NCBI GenBank assembly: GCA_963843385.1
Contig: CAWJJY010000007.1
Span: 124,001 to 188,000 of the forward strand
Length of the DNA: 64,000 nucleotides
Direction of reading: 5' to 3'
Source of the DNA: CAVOHU01 sp963843385
GTDB lineage: Bacteria > Acidobacteriota > Vicinamibacteria > Vicinamibacterales > JAKQTR01
Shown here: piece by piece, positions 26,911 to 35,201 of the stretch
Layout of the letters: every line of letters starts with the position of its first letter
How positions within the stretch are numbered: the stretch's first letter is position 1
Made by a program: the position numbers and the translations under genes
Notes under the pieces: generated by a model
The model's input: only the letters and a program-made list of their open reading frames with translations
Database searches by the model: none
What the model was told of the DNA's origin: nothing

Positions 26911-28611
26911 CTAGTACCTCCAGCTCAGATCTGCGCCCGCCGGCGCCGTCAACAGCATCCGCTCGATCATCGTCGGGATGTAGCGCTGCTCGGCGCGCTG
27001 ACCCGGGAACTCGGCTGCTCCCGAATAGCAGTGCGGCTGGCGCTTGCCGATGTCGAAGCTGCCGGCGTAGTACGGGTCCTTCGTGCTCTCGAGGAACTCC
27101 TGCAGCTTGAAGGTGGCCTCTTCCAGCAGATACGTGTCCTGGTCACCGATGAAGATGTGGATCTTGCCGGCCAGCTTCGGACCGATCTTCTTCCAGTCGC
27201 GCGCGAGGATGTGCCGGAGGTCGTAGTTCTCGCGCCAGTATTCGACGACGGACTTGTCGATGACGCCGGTCCACTTGTCGTAGAGCAGCTTCGGGTAGCC
27301 GTCGGATCCGACCGGGCCGAAAACCGCCATGAAGATGTCCATCTGATCGCCCGAACGCCCCCTGGTGCCCAGTACCTCCTCGAGACGGCTGGCATCGAAC
27401 TGCGACATGGAGATCTCGTCGTCCAGCCCGCGCTGCCATGCCCTGGCCGGCGTCTTCTTCCACTCGCTGTTCGAGTAGAACGCGTTGTCGTCCCTGTAGA
27501 TGTCGACCATCTGGAAATAGCGGAAGTCCACCGGGTCGGGACAGAACGTCCACGTGCCGTTCAGATTGTCCGGGTAGAAGATCTGCCAAGCGAGCGATTC
27601 CCATCCGCCGGTGGATCCTCCGTAGGTCATTCGCGCCCACGCCTGAGGGATGCCGCGGAATTCCCGCTCCACCCGCGGGACCAGTTCCTGCCATAGCGCG
27701 TCGCCGTACGGGCCGTTGTTCGCCGAGTTCACGGCGTACGAGTCGTCGTAGAAGGGTGTCGGGTGCTGGATCAGCACGATCACCACGCGGCCCATCCTGC
27801 CGGCCACCCAGTCCTGGTAGAAACGATACGCGGCAGCCTGCTGCCTCTGCTGACCCTCGGTCGCGGCGGGATCGGGAGGCGTCTCGCGAAAGCCGCCGAA
27901 GGTGCGCGGGAAGTGGCCCTGGTTGTAGATGACGGGGTAATGCGCGTTCGGATGCTCGTTCCATCCATCCGGCAGCAGGACGACGGCGCCCAGGTCGATG
28001 TCGGTGCCCCACCACTTGCTGAGGATGTCGCTTCTGAACTTGATGTGCTTGATGTACTTCGTGTCGTGCGGCGGTTCGATCGCCGGGTTCTTCCTCGCGA
28101 ACGTCACCTTGATGACACCGCCCGCCCTGGGATCGATGCGAACCTTCTCGACGCTAGAGACGAGATTGCCGGGCGACGTGCGGTAGTTCTGCCCCTCCCA
28201 ATGGTCGAGGTGCACCTTGATGGTGTGTCCGTCCGCGCGCGTTACCGTGGTGTAAACGTTCAGTGTGGCCTGCACGAAGTAGTCGCCGGGAGGGATGTCC
28301 CGAAGGCTCTCCACGGGCCAGCCGCGTGTGCCTGCGTCGATGACTGCCGGCTGACCGGGCTTCAGGCCGTTCACGTCGACGCCGAACATCGGTTGCGCGT
28401 TGTTGCCGCGCATCTGCGCCATTCGCGGCTCCGGCGTATCGCGTCGCGAGATCGCCAGGATCACGCGGCCGTCGACGGGCTTCGCCTGGAGCGTCGCCGG
28501 GAAGGTGACCTCGATACGAAGGGGTCTGGTCGACTGGGACTCGAGCGCGACGCCGGCGGCGGCGAACGCGACGGCGAGCATCAGGCCTGCAGCGACGCGG
28601 GAACGGATCAT
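26911..28611 (-). CDS. Secreted esterase-like alpha/beta hydrolase, about 566 residues
   Basis: An exported protein: signal peptide MIRSRVAAGLMLAVAFAAAG from the ATG at 28611, which has GGAG at 5 nt; an ATG four codons upstream lacks a ribosome site. Residues 30-200 are beta-rich and may form an accessory Ig-like domain. From about 210 an esterase fold appears (GAVVLLPDGWNEHPNAHYPV) with a nucleophile elbow YGGSTGGWESLAWQ near residue 340. A late GDQDTYLLEEAT and KRQPHCYSG could supply the acid and histidine. This resembles putative esterases of the D/enterochelin esterase superfamily. Substrate unknown. It is divergent from the permease gene, with about 110 nt between them. Confidence 0.8.
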   Translation of the reverse strand: MIRSRVAAGLMLAVAFAAAGVALESQSTRPLRIEVTFPATLQAKPVDGRVILAISRRDTPEPRMAQMRGNNAQPMFGVDVNGLKPGQPAVIDAGTRGWPVESLRDIPPGDYFVQATLNVYTTVTRADGHTIKVHLDHWEGQNYRTSPGNLVSSVEKVRIDPRAGGVIKVTFARKNPAIEPPHDTKYIKHIKFRSDILSKWWGTDIDLGAVVLLPDGWNEHPNAHYPVIYNQGHFPRTFGGFRETPPDPAATEGQQRQQAAAYRFYQDWVAGRMGRVVIVLIQHPTPFYDDSYAVNSANNGPYGDALWQELVPRVEREFRGIPQAWARMTYGGSTGGWESLAWQIFYPDNLNGTWTFCPDPVDFRYFQMVDIYRDDNAFYSNSEWKKTPARAWQRGLDDEISMSQFDASRLEEVLGTRGRSGDQMDIFMAVFGPVGSDGYPKLLYDKWTGVIDKSVVEYWRENYDLRHILARDWKKIGPKLAGKIHIFIGDQDTYLLEEATFKLQEFLESTKDPYYAGSFDIGKRQPHCYSGAAEFPGQRAEQRYIPTMIERMLLTAPAGADLSWRY

Positions 28612-28713
28612 AAGCGTCTCCATGCGATGTGGCGCGAGGGTATCACAGGGCTTCCCGGCGCGCGATGCCTATCGCCGGCCTGTCGCCGGGCTGGCATTCT
28701 CAGCCGCCAGGAG

Positions 28714-28719
28714 TATCAT
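28714..28719 (+). promoter_or_regulatory. -10-like hexamer 6 nt before the permease ATG (leaderless)
   Basis: TATCAT is followed by only six nucleotides (CCCCCG) before the ATG at 28726. No ribosome site fits. The arrangement mirrors the MFS gene at 22211 and predicts a leaderless transcript. Confidence 0.4.
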
Positions 28720-28725
28720 CCCCCG

Positions 28726-29982
28726 ATGATCAGCCCCGCCATTGCCTCGCTCCTCGCGCTCGTTGCGGCCATCGTGCTGAGCTGCACGTCCCAGCTGAAC
28801 GTCGGCCTGATCGCGATGGCGCTTGCCTGGGTCATCGGTGTCTTCGTCGCCGGCTGGCCGGCCGACGCCATCGCCGGCGGATTTCCCACGCAGCTCTTCC
28901 TGACGCTCTCAGGTGTCACGCTTCTCTTCGCGGTGTCCGAGGTCAACGGGACGCTGGAAGCCGTCGGACGCCGCGCGATGAAGCTGACCAGGGGCAGCAT
29001 CGGGCTCGTGCCGGTCGTGCTCTTCCTGATCGCGATGCTGGTGTCGACCATCGGTCCCGGATCGGTCGCCGCGACGGCGCTCATTGCGCCTCTCGCGATG
29101 GCGATCGGCGCGCGATCCGGCATCTCGCCGCTGTTGTCCGCGCTGATGGTCGCCAACGGCGCGAACGCGGGCAATCTGTCGGCGCTCAGCTCGGTTGGCG
29201 TCATCGCGAACTCCAAGATGGCCTCGGTGGGCCTGGGCGGCCACGAGGTCAAGGTCTGGGCCGCCAACTTCCTGGCGTCCGCCCTGGTCGCGGCCGTTGC
29301 GCTGGTGCTGTTCGGCGGCCGGCGCTCGGCCAACGCGCCGTCGGGCGCGGAGGGCCTGTCGGCGGATCTCCCGCCGCTCCGCGCATCGCAGTGGCTGACC
29401 TCCGCGGTGATCGCAGCGTGGGTCGCCGGCGTGGTCATCCTGAAACTGCACATCGGATTCTCCGCCTTCGCGGCGGCTGTGATCCTGATCGTGTTGCGCG
29501 CGGCCGACGACACGGCGTCCGTGAAGCGGATGCCCTGGAGCGCGATCCTGATGATCTCGGGCGTCTCGCTGCTCATCGGCGTCCTCGAGAAGACCGGCGG
29601 CATGGACCTGTTCACCGGCGCCCTCGCGCGCTTCGCGACCCCGGGCTCGCTCAACGGCGTGATCGCGTTCGTGACGGGCGCGATCTCGACCTACAGCAGC
29701 ACGTCGGGAGTGGTCCTCCCGACGTTCCTGCCGATGGTGCCCACGCTGGTCTCCAAGGTCGGCGGCGGCGATCCGCTGGCCGTGGCACTCAGCATCAACG
29801 TGGGTGCGTCGCTGGTGGACGTGTCTCCGCTCTCGACGATCGGCGCCCTGTGTGTCGCCGCAGTGTCGGACGCAGCAGTCGCGCGCGACCTGTTTCGCAA
29901 GATGCTGATCTGGGGACTCGCGATGACCATTGTCGGCGCCCTGCTGTGCCAGTGGCTGGCGGGGCCGTTCGCCCGCTGGTAG
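28726..29982 (+). CDS. SLC13/MatC-like ion transporter superfamily permease
   Basis: 418 residues from the ATG at 28726, with about eleven hydrophobic helices. Characteristic re-entrant-loop sequences of the IT superfamily are visible: ANGANAGNLSALSSVGVIAN near residue 145 and ISTYSSTSGVVLPTFLP near 325. The N-terminal section (LNVGLIAMALAWVIGVFVAG) resembles dicarboxylate carrier MatC-type proteins. It should import C4-dicarboxylates or related anions by Na+ or H+ symport. The frame stays open for another 320 codons upstream, but that stretch is antisense to the esterase gene and not protein-like. No ribosome site precedes the ATG; a -10 element does. Monocistronic. Confidence 0.83.
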   Translation: MISPAIASLLALVAAIVLSCTSQLNVGLIAMALAWVIGVFVAGWPADAIAGGFPTQLFLTLSGVTLLFAVSEVNGTLEAVGRRAMKLTRGSIGLVPVVLFLIAMLVSTIGPGSVAATALIAPLAMAIGARSGISPLLSALMVANGANAGNLSALSSVGVIANSKMASVGLGGHEVKVWAANFLASALVAAVALVLFGGRRSANAPSGAEGLSADLPPLRASQWLTSAVIAAWVAGVVILKLHIGFSAFAAAVILIVLRAADDTASVKRMPWSAILMISGVSLLIGVLEKTGGMDLFTGALARFATPGSLNGVIAFVTGAISTYSSTSGVVLPTFLPMVPTLVSKVGGGDPLAVALSINVGASLVDVSPLSTIGALCVAAVSDAAVARDLFRKMLIWGLAMTIVGALLCQWLAGPFARW

Positions 29983-30095
29983 GCCTCCGGCTGCGCCACT
30001 TTCCCGCCGGCGGTGTCTATCAAGGCAGGCGAAGGACTCTGGCCAGGGTCGACGCCTTGTTTCGTGAACCCACCACGACACGAGGAGGAGACACC

Positions 30096-30806
30096 ATGCC
30101 GCGCGACCTGTTTGGTGACGTCGTGCACCCGCCCGCTGGTATTGGCAATCGCAAGTGGTACAAGTTACCGGTTTCCCTGATCCTTCACACGGCAGTCCTT
30201 TCGGTTCTCGTCATCGCACCTCTGATGACCTCGGGCGAACTGCCGTCCACGATTACCCCGATCGACTCCGTGAACCTGACGCCTGTGGCCCCCAATCCCC
30301 CGCAGGCGCCACCCGCCCCGTCCGCGGCCAGACACGCAGTCCCGCAACCCAACCCGACTGCGGCGCCGACTGAGGCACCGACGGGCGTCGCCAAAGAGAC
30401 GGGCCTCGTGACCGAGCCGGAGACCGCGGGCGCCGTGGAGGGTGGCGTCCCCGGCGGGATCGTCGGACCGGTTGTCAGCGGGCTGCCCGAGGCTCTGCCG
30501 GCGGCACCCACGCAAACGGTTCCGATCCGGGTGCATAGCGGTATCAAGCCGCCGGCGAAAATCAGGGACGTGCGCCCGATCTATCCGATCGTCGCGCAGG
30601 CAGCACAGGTGCAGGGCACCGTGATCCTCGAGGCCGTCATCGGCCCGGACGGCGCGGTGCGAGAGGCGCGCGTGCTGCGGTCGATTCCGCTGCTCGATCA
30701 AGCGGCACTCGAGGCCGTGCGGCACTGGACCTTCACGCCGACGCTGTTGAACGGCGTGCCGGTCCCCATCGTCATGACGGTGACGGTGACCTTCGTGCTG
30801 AAGTAG
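30096..30806 (+). CDS. TonB-family energy transducer
   Basis: A 236-residue inner-membrane protein. GAGGAGGAG lies at 30082-30090. A short cytoplasmic N-terminus is followed by a transmembrane helix (LPVSLILHTAVLSVLVIAPL), with the histidine in the helix as in TonB/TolA-type partners of ExbBD. Residues 60-150 are a Pro/Ala-rich periplasmic spanner. Residues 155-236 are a TonB C-terminal domain (VRPIYPIVAQAAQVQGTV, then LLDQAALEAVRHWTFTPTLL). It would deliver proton-motive energy to TonB-dependent receptors such as the two in this window. No exbB or exbD gene is adjacent. The last 45 residues are nearly the same as in the lipoprotein at 4224-4883. Confidence 0.88.
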   Translation: MPRDLFGDVVHPPAGIGNRKWYKLPVSLILHTAVLSVLVIAPLMTSGELPSTITPIDSVNLTPVAPNPPQAPPAPSAARHAVPQPNPTAAPTEAPTGVAKETGLVTEPETAGAVEGGVPGGIVGPVVSGLPEALPAAPTQTVPIRVHSGIKPPAKIRDVRPIYPIVAQAAQVQGTVILEAVIGPDGAVREARVLRSIPLLDQAALEAVRHWTFTPTLLNGVPVPIVMTVTVTFVLK

Positions 30807-30858
30807 ATCCGCACGCGTGCTCGCCGGAACGCGCCCGACGATCACTCGTTCTCGCGTG

Positions 30859-32229
30859 CTATCGCTGCCTTCCTCGTCCCTGAGGGTGACGGGCCGTGCC
30901 GGCTGATGCGCCGGGCGAGTGGCGCGTGTGCTGGGACTGGTGCGCTGGCTGGGGCTGGTGCCGCGGCCCACCCGGCCGGCCGTGCGCTGAGGGCCCGTGG
31001 CTGGTGCCGCCGCCGGCCCGGGATCGCGCCTGGCCCGCCTTTCGTCCGGCCCGCATCGTGGCGAGGCGCGTCGCCAGCGGAATCTCCAGACGCTCCTGCA
31101 CGGGCGCGTTGTAGTCGAAGTCGGGAACCGTGACGCGCGGCAGGCGTTTGCCGATGGCGCGCTCGATCCGCGACAGGTCCGCCTCGTCTTCGCGCGAGAC
31201 GAAGGTGAAGGCATCGCCGACCGCGTCGGCGCGTCCCGTCCGGCCGACCCGGTGGATGTAGTCGTCCGGTACCTTGGGCACGTCGAAGTTCACCACGTGC
31301 CCCAGCTCCTGGACGTCGATCCCGCGCGCCGCGATATCGGTCGCCACCAGCACGCGGTGTTTGCCGCTCTTGAACCCGGCGAGCGCCGCCGTCCGTTGTC
31401 CCTGCGAGCGGTTCCCGTGGATTCTCTCGGACTCCACACCGTGGCGGACCAGGTATTCCGAGAGCCGGTTCGCCCTGTGCTTGGTGCGCGTGAAGACCAG
31501 CGCGTCCCGAATGTCACCGCGCTGCAGCAGGGCCACCAGCAGTGCCGACTTCAGGTGCTGCGGCACAGGATAGACGGCGTGCGTGATGCCGATCGCTGGC
31601 GCCGGTTTTCGCTCGAGCTGGATGGTCGCCGGTGACCGCAACAACTCCCGGGTCAGCGCCAGGATCGGCGCCGGCATCGTCGCGCTGAAGAACAGCGTCT
31701 GGCGGCGCGCAGGCAGGTGGCGGAGGATGCGGTGGATCTCGGGCAGGAACCCCATGTCGAGCATGCGGTCCGCTTCGTCGATGACGAGGTACTCCAGTCC
31801 GCCGAGCTTGGCGTAGGGGTAGCGGAAGTGATCGAGCAGGCGGCCGGGCGTGGCGATGATCACGTCGGCCCCGCTGCGGAACGCGTGCTCCTGCGGCCCC
31901 ATGCCGACGCCGCCGATGACGGAGGCGCCCGTCACGGAGGTGTGGACCGCCAGCTCGCTGAGGTCCTCGAGAATCTGGGACGCCAGCTCGCGGGTCGGCG
32001 TGAGGATCAGCGCCCGCGTAGTCTTGCGGGGCCGCCCGATGAGGCCTTGAAGAATCGGGAGCAGAAACGCCGCCGTCTTGCCGCTGCCGGTCATGGCACA
32101 GGCGAGAACATCCTGGCCCGCGAGCGCCGGTGGAATCGCCTCGGCCTGGACGGGCGTCGGGCGGGCGAAGCCGAGTTCCTTGATCGCCTGGAGGAGGCTG
32201 GGGTCGAGCTTCAGGCTGTTGAACGGCAC
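30859..32229 (-). CDS. DEAD-box RNA helicase, RhlE-like
   Basis: A 456-residue ATP-dependent RNA helicase with every DEAD-box motif in order: Q motif (ARPTPVQ), motif I AMTGSGKT, Ia PTRELA, TPGR, motif II DEAD (VIDEADRMLDMGF), III SAT, IV LVFTR, V ATDIAARGID and VI HRVGRTGR. The C-terminal 65 residues are a disordered Arg/Gly/His/Gln/Pro-rich tail, typical of RhlE proteins that bind RNA non-specifically. GTG at 32229 is taken as start because AAAGGA lies 7 nt upstream; a TTG six codons earlier is less likely. It acts in RNA remodelling, ribosome assembly or degradosome-type decay. Stand-alone minus-strand gene. Confidence 0.9.
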   Translation of the reverse strand: MPFNSLKLDPSLLQAIKELGFARPTPVQAEAIPPALAGQDVLACAMTGSGKTAAFLLPILQGLIGRPRKTTRALILTPTRELASQILEDLSELAVHTSVTGASVIGGVGMGPQEHAFRSGADVIIATPGRLLDHFRYPYAKLGGLEYLVIDEADRMLDMGFLPEIHRILRHLPARRQTLFFSATMPAPILALTRELLRSPATIQLERKPAPAIGITHAVYPVPQHLKSALLVALLQRGDIRDALVFTRTKHRANRLSEYLVRHGVESERIHGNRSQGQRTAALAGFKSGKHRVLVATDIAARGIDVQELGHVVNFDVPKVPDDYIHRVGRTGRADAVGDAFTFVSREDEADLSRIERAIGKRLPRVTVPDFDYNAPVQERLEIPLATRLATMRAGRKAGQARSRAGGGTSHGPSAHGRPGGPRHQPQPAHQSQHTRHSPGASAGTARHPQGRGRQR

Positions 32230-32551
32230 GGGTGATTCCTTTGGCAATGGCGTTGACGCGGGGCTGGCTGCGCGGAAACGGGGTTGGGGGTGGCTCGGCG
32301 TGACTCGAGTCTCGATGAATGCATCGGAGTCGCCGCCCGAATGCTTCGCGGCTCAGCCGTTCGCATTCAAGCATGTCACAGGGCAGGGGCCATGGCCAGT
32401 TTCAGCCGCACGGAGGGGGCTCACTCGTCGCGAAATCACCGGGATCCGCGCGTTGCCCACGTCAGCCCCATTTGCTATAGTCGGGCCCTGCACCAGAGAC
32501 AACCCGATCAATGTGGCGATCCTCCTCGGAGAACGCCGCAGGAGGACTCCC
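32230..32551. other. Divergent intergenic region of helicase and PLP enzyme
   Basis: No gene is supported. Its right half carries a promoter and a strong ribosome site (GGAGGA, 32541-32546) for the PLP enzyme. I see no riboswitch structure that I could name. Confidence 0.4.
32453..32481 (+). promoter_or_regulatory. Sigma-70-like promoter of the PLP enzyme gene
   Basis: TTGCCC (32453-32458) and TATAGT (32476-32481) are separated by 17 bp, predicting a transcript start near 32488 and a leader of about 64 nt before the ATG at 32552. Confidence 0.45.
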
Positions 32552-33793
32552 ATGCCGACCTTCACGCCTCGCCCGTTGCCGAACCCGGATCGCCTCGGGT
32601 TTTCGTCAAAGGCCGTCCACGCCGGCGAGCGGCTGCCGGGCTTCGATACCAAGCCGGTCACGACGCCGATCTACAGCTCGGTCGCCTTCGAGGCGCCATC
32701 AGCAGAGATCCTCGATGTCGTGTTCGGCGGCACGCATCCCGGCTACTGTTACACCCGTCACGGCAACCCGACGCTCGAGGCGCTGGAGGAGACGATCAAT
32801 CAACTCGAGGGCGGCGCCGGGGCGATCGCGTTCTCATCCGGCATGGCGGCCCTGCACGCGGTGCTGCTGACCTCTGGCGTGCAGAGCGGTGACCGGCTGG
32901 TGTCGAGCCAGGATCTCTACGGTGCGACGCAGGCCCTGTTCCGAGACGTGATGACGCCGCTCGGCATCGAGACCCGCTACGCCTCCGCCACCGACCTGCC
33001 GGCGTTCGCCCAGGCGGTCGATGCCGCCCGTCCGCGCGCGGTGTTTGTCGAGACCATCTCGAACCCTCTTCTTCGCGTCGTCGATCTGGGCAAGGTCGTG
33101 GAGATCGCCCATCGGGCCGGTGCCATTGCCATCGTCGACTCGACCTTCGCCACGCCGCGCCTGGTGACGCCGCTTGCGAGCGGCGCCGATTTCGTGGTTC
33201 ACAGCACGACGAAGTACCTGAACGGCCACGGCGACGCCACCGGCGGGATCGTGGTCTGTTCGAAGGCCGAGTCGATGACCAAGCTCAGGCAGATCTCGAA
33301 GCTGGTGGGCGGGATTCTCGGGCCCTTCGAGGCGTACCTGACATTGCGCGGCGTGAAGACGCTGGCGCTTCGGATGCCGCGGCAGTGCCAGAGCGCGCGG
33401 CAGATCGCGGACAGGCTGGCCTCGCATCCAGGCGTCGAACGCGTCCACTACCCTGGCCTGTCCACGCATCCCGACTTCGGCGTCGCCGCGCGGCAGTTGC
33501 GCGACGGTCTGGCCGGGGCGGTCGTCGCCTTTGCGATTCGGTCAGCCGCTCAGCCCGACGTGTTCCGCTTCATGAACGCGCTGCGCCTGTGCTGCGTCGG
33601 AACAACGGTGGGGGATATCTACAGCCAGCTGCTGTATCCCGCGATCTCGTCGCACCGGGCCTTGAGCGCCGAGGAGCGCCACGCACTCGGCATCGGCGAC
33701 AACCTCGTGCGCCTGTCGGTCGGCATCGAGGAGCCTGAGGACATCCTGGCGGACGTCGAGCAGGCGATCGAGGCCTCGGCACGCAAGAGCTAG
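32552..33793 (+). CDS. Cys/Met metabolism PLP-dependent enzyme (cystathionine gamma-synthase/lyase family)
   Basis: 413 residues. GGAGGA precedes the ATG. The fold-type I trans-sulfuration signature is clear: YCYTRHGNPTLEALEE near residue 70, AIAFSSGMAALHAVLL near 92, the PLP aspartate in AIVDSTFATP near 193, and Schiff-base lysine K221 in HSTTKYLNGHGD. The C-terminal LSVGIEEPEDILADVEQA is also typical. Members catalyse beta- or gamma-elimination or replacement on cysteine, cystathionine, methionine or O-acyl-homoserine. The residues that separate the synthase, lyase and methionine gamma-lyase activities cannot be assigned safely by eye. The protein is cytoplasmic. Confidence 0.88.
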   Translation: MPTFTPRPLPNPDRLGFSSKAVHAGERLPGFDTKPVTTPIYSSVAFEAPSAEILDVVFGGTHPGYCYTRHGNPTLEALEETINQLEGGAGAIAFSSGMAALHAVLLTSGVQSGDRLVSSQDLYGATQALFRDVMTPLGIETRYASATDLPAFAQAVDAARPRAVFVETISNPLLRVVDLGKVVEIAHRAGAIAIVDSTFATPRLVTPLASGADFVVHSTTKYLNGHGDATGGIVVCSKAESMTKLRQISKLVGGILGPFEAYLTLRGVKTLALRMPRQCQSARQIADRLASHPGVERVHYPGLSTHPDFGVAARQLRDGLAGAVVAFAIRSAAQPDVFRFMNALRLCCVGTTVGDIYSQLLYPAISSHRALSAEERHALGIGDNLVRLSVGIEEPEDILADVEQAIEASARKS

Positions 33794-33853
33794 GGAGCAG
33801 ACGGTCGGCGCGCGTTGGCTCTGGGACACCGCTGGCGCGCTCGCGTCATGCAG

Positions 33854-33873
33854 GGCGGCTCTTCTGAGCCGCC
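33854..33873 (+). terminator. Hairpin downstream of PLP enzyme gene
   Basis: A perfect 8-bp stem GGCGGCTC/GAGCCGCC with loop TTCT lies 60 nt after the stop. No T-tract follows, so it may stabilise the 3' end or assist Rho-dependent stop. Confidence 0.35.
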
Positions 33874-34060
33874 GGACTCGTCGGGGCTGCCGTCGACTCG
33901 GCTTAGGCCAGGGAAGGCCCAGCCCCGGATGTAATCGTGTGTCTCCAAGTTGTAACGATGTGTCTCTGCGAGAGCCGCGCCTGAGGCGGAAGTGCTAGTC
34001 TTTGGCGGCAAGCTCACCATAGACAGTCAGGATTCCGAACGACCCCTTTCGGAGGCACTC

Positions 34061-35146
34061 ATGAGGCGACGTCCACGATGTTCGTTTGCGTTAGGGTTGT
34101 TGCTGCTCGCCGCCCCGGCGCTCGCCCAACCCCAGACCCTGACTCCGGCCCAGCAGCGTGCGAAAGCGAAAGCGCAGAACGTGCCGGAGATTCCGTTCGA
34201 CTCGTTGCCGAACTTCCTGAAGATGCCGCCGAACCTCTACCTCGGTGAAGGCATCGGCGTGGCGACCAATTCGAAGGGGCACATCTTCATCTACACGCGC
34301 AGCCAGGACACGCGGCTCTTCGAGTTCGACAAGACCGGTGCGTTCATCCGTGAGATCGGCGAGGGGCTTTACGGCTTTTCGTTCGCGCACGCCGTTCGCG
34401 TCGATGCCCAGGACAACATCTGGGCGGTGGACGAAGGCGCGAACATGCTCATCAAGTTCACCCCCGACGGCAAGGTGGCGATGCTCATCGGCCGGAAGCC
34501 CGAAGCGGTGGGCGGACTCGAGGAAACCCCGCCGCCAGGGACACCGGCTCCCCCGGCGCAGCCGTATCTGCTGAGCCGCCCGACCGACGTGGCCTGGGAC
34601 GCCGCCGGGAACATCTTCATCTCGGATGGCTACGGCAACTCGCGTGTCGTCAAGTACGACAAGAACGGCAGGTTCGTGAAGGACGTCGGGTCGAGAGGCC
34701 CGCTGCCAGGCCAGTTGAGCACCCCGCATGCGATCGCCACCGATGCGCAGGGCAACGTGTATGTCGCGGACCGCGGCAACAACCGGATCCAGGTGTTCAG
34801 TAACGACCTGGTGCTCCGGGCCATCTACGACAATGTCGGCGCCCCGTGGGCGGTCTGCATCACCCCTGGGCCGCACCAGTATCTCTACAGCTCGAATTCG
34901 AACCCCGACAGCAACAATTCGGAAATCGCGGCCGTCACGGGCGAAATCTACAAGATGGAGCTCGACGGGACCATCCTCGGCAAGTTCGGCAAACCAGGCA
35001 AACAACTCGGGGAGTTCGGCACCGTCCATCAGATCGATTGCCGGAACGACAACGAACTCACGATCGTCGAGATCACGAACTGGCGGGCCCAGCGGCTCAC
35101 CCTGCATCCGCCGGCCGCGGCGAGGGCGGGCACCAAGCAGCAGTAG
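34061..35146 (+). CDS. Secreted NHL-repeat propeller protein (paralog 2)
   Basis: 361 residues with a signal peptide (MRRRPRCSFALGLLLLAAPALAQ split across residues 1-23); GGAGG lies 6 nt before the ATG at 34061. NHL blades: NSKGHIFIYTRS, DAQDNIWAVDEGANM, DAAGNIFISDGYGNSRV and DAQGNVYVADRGNNRIQVF, ending with EITNWRAQRLTL. It is closest to the gene directly downstream (35202-36323), with which it shares VPEIPFDSLPNFLKMPPNLY-type N-termini, so the two arose by tandem duplication. The next gene begins 55 nt after its stop with its own ribosome site. Likely a periplasmic or surface propeller of unknown ligand. Confidence 0.85.
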   Translation: MRRRPRCSFALGLLLLAAPALAQPQTLTPAQQRAKAKAQNVPEIPFDSLPNFLKMPPNLYLGEGIGVATNSKGHIFIYTRSQDTRLFEFDKTGAFIREIGEGLYGFSFAHAVRVDAQDNIWAVDEGANMLIKFTPDGKVAMLIGRKPEAVGGLEETPPPGTPAPPAQPYLLSRPTDVAWDAAGNIFISDGYGNSRVVKYDKNGRFVKDVGSRGPLPGQLSTPHAIATDAQGNVYVADRGNNRIQVFSNDLVLRAIYDNVGAPWAVCITPGPHQYLYSSNSNPDSNNSEIAAVTGEIYKMELDGTILGKFGKPGKQLGEFGTVHQIDCRNDNELTIVEITNWRAQRLTLHPPAAARAGTKQQ

Positions 35147-35201
35147 CGTCGGTTTGCGGCGGGTCACCAGTTCGCGTTCATCATCATTTTCGGAGGCTTC
35201 A

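Noticed and set aside
27763..28725. N-terminal extension of the SLC13-like permease
   Set aside because: The 321 extra codons are antisense to the esterase gene and not membrane-like; the real start has a -10 element at 28714.
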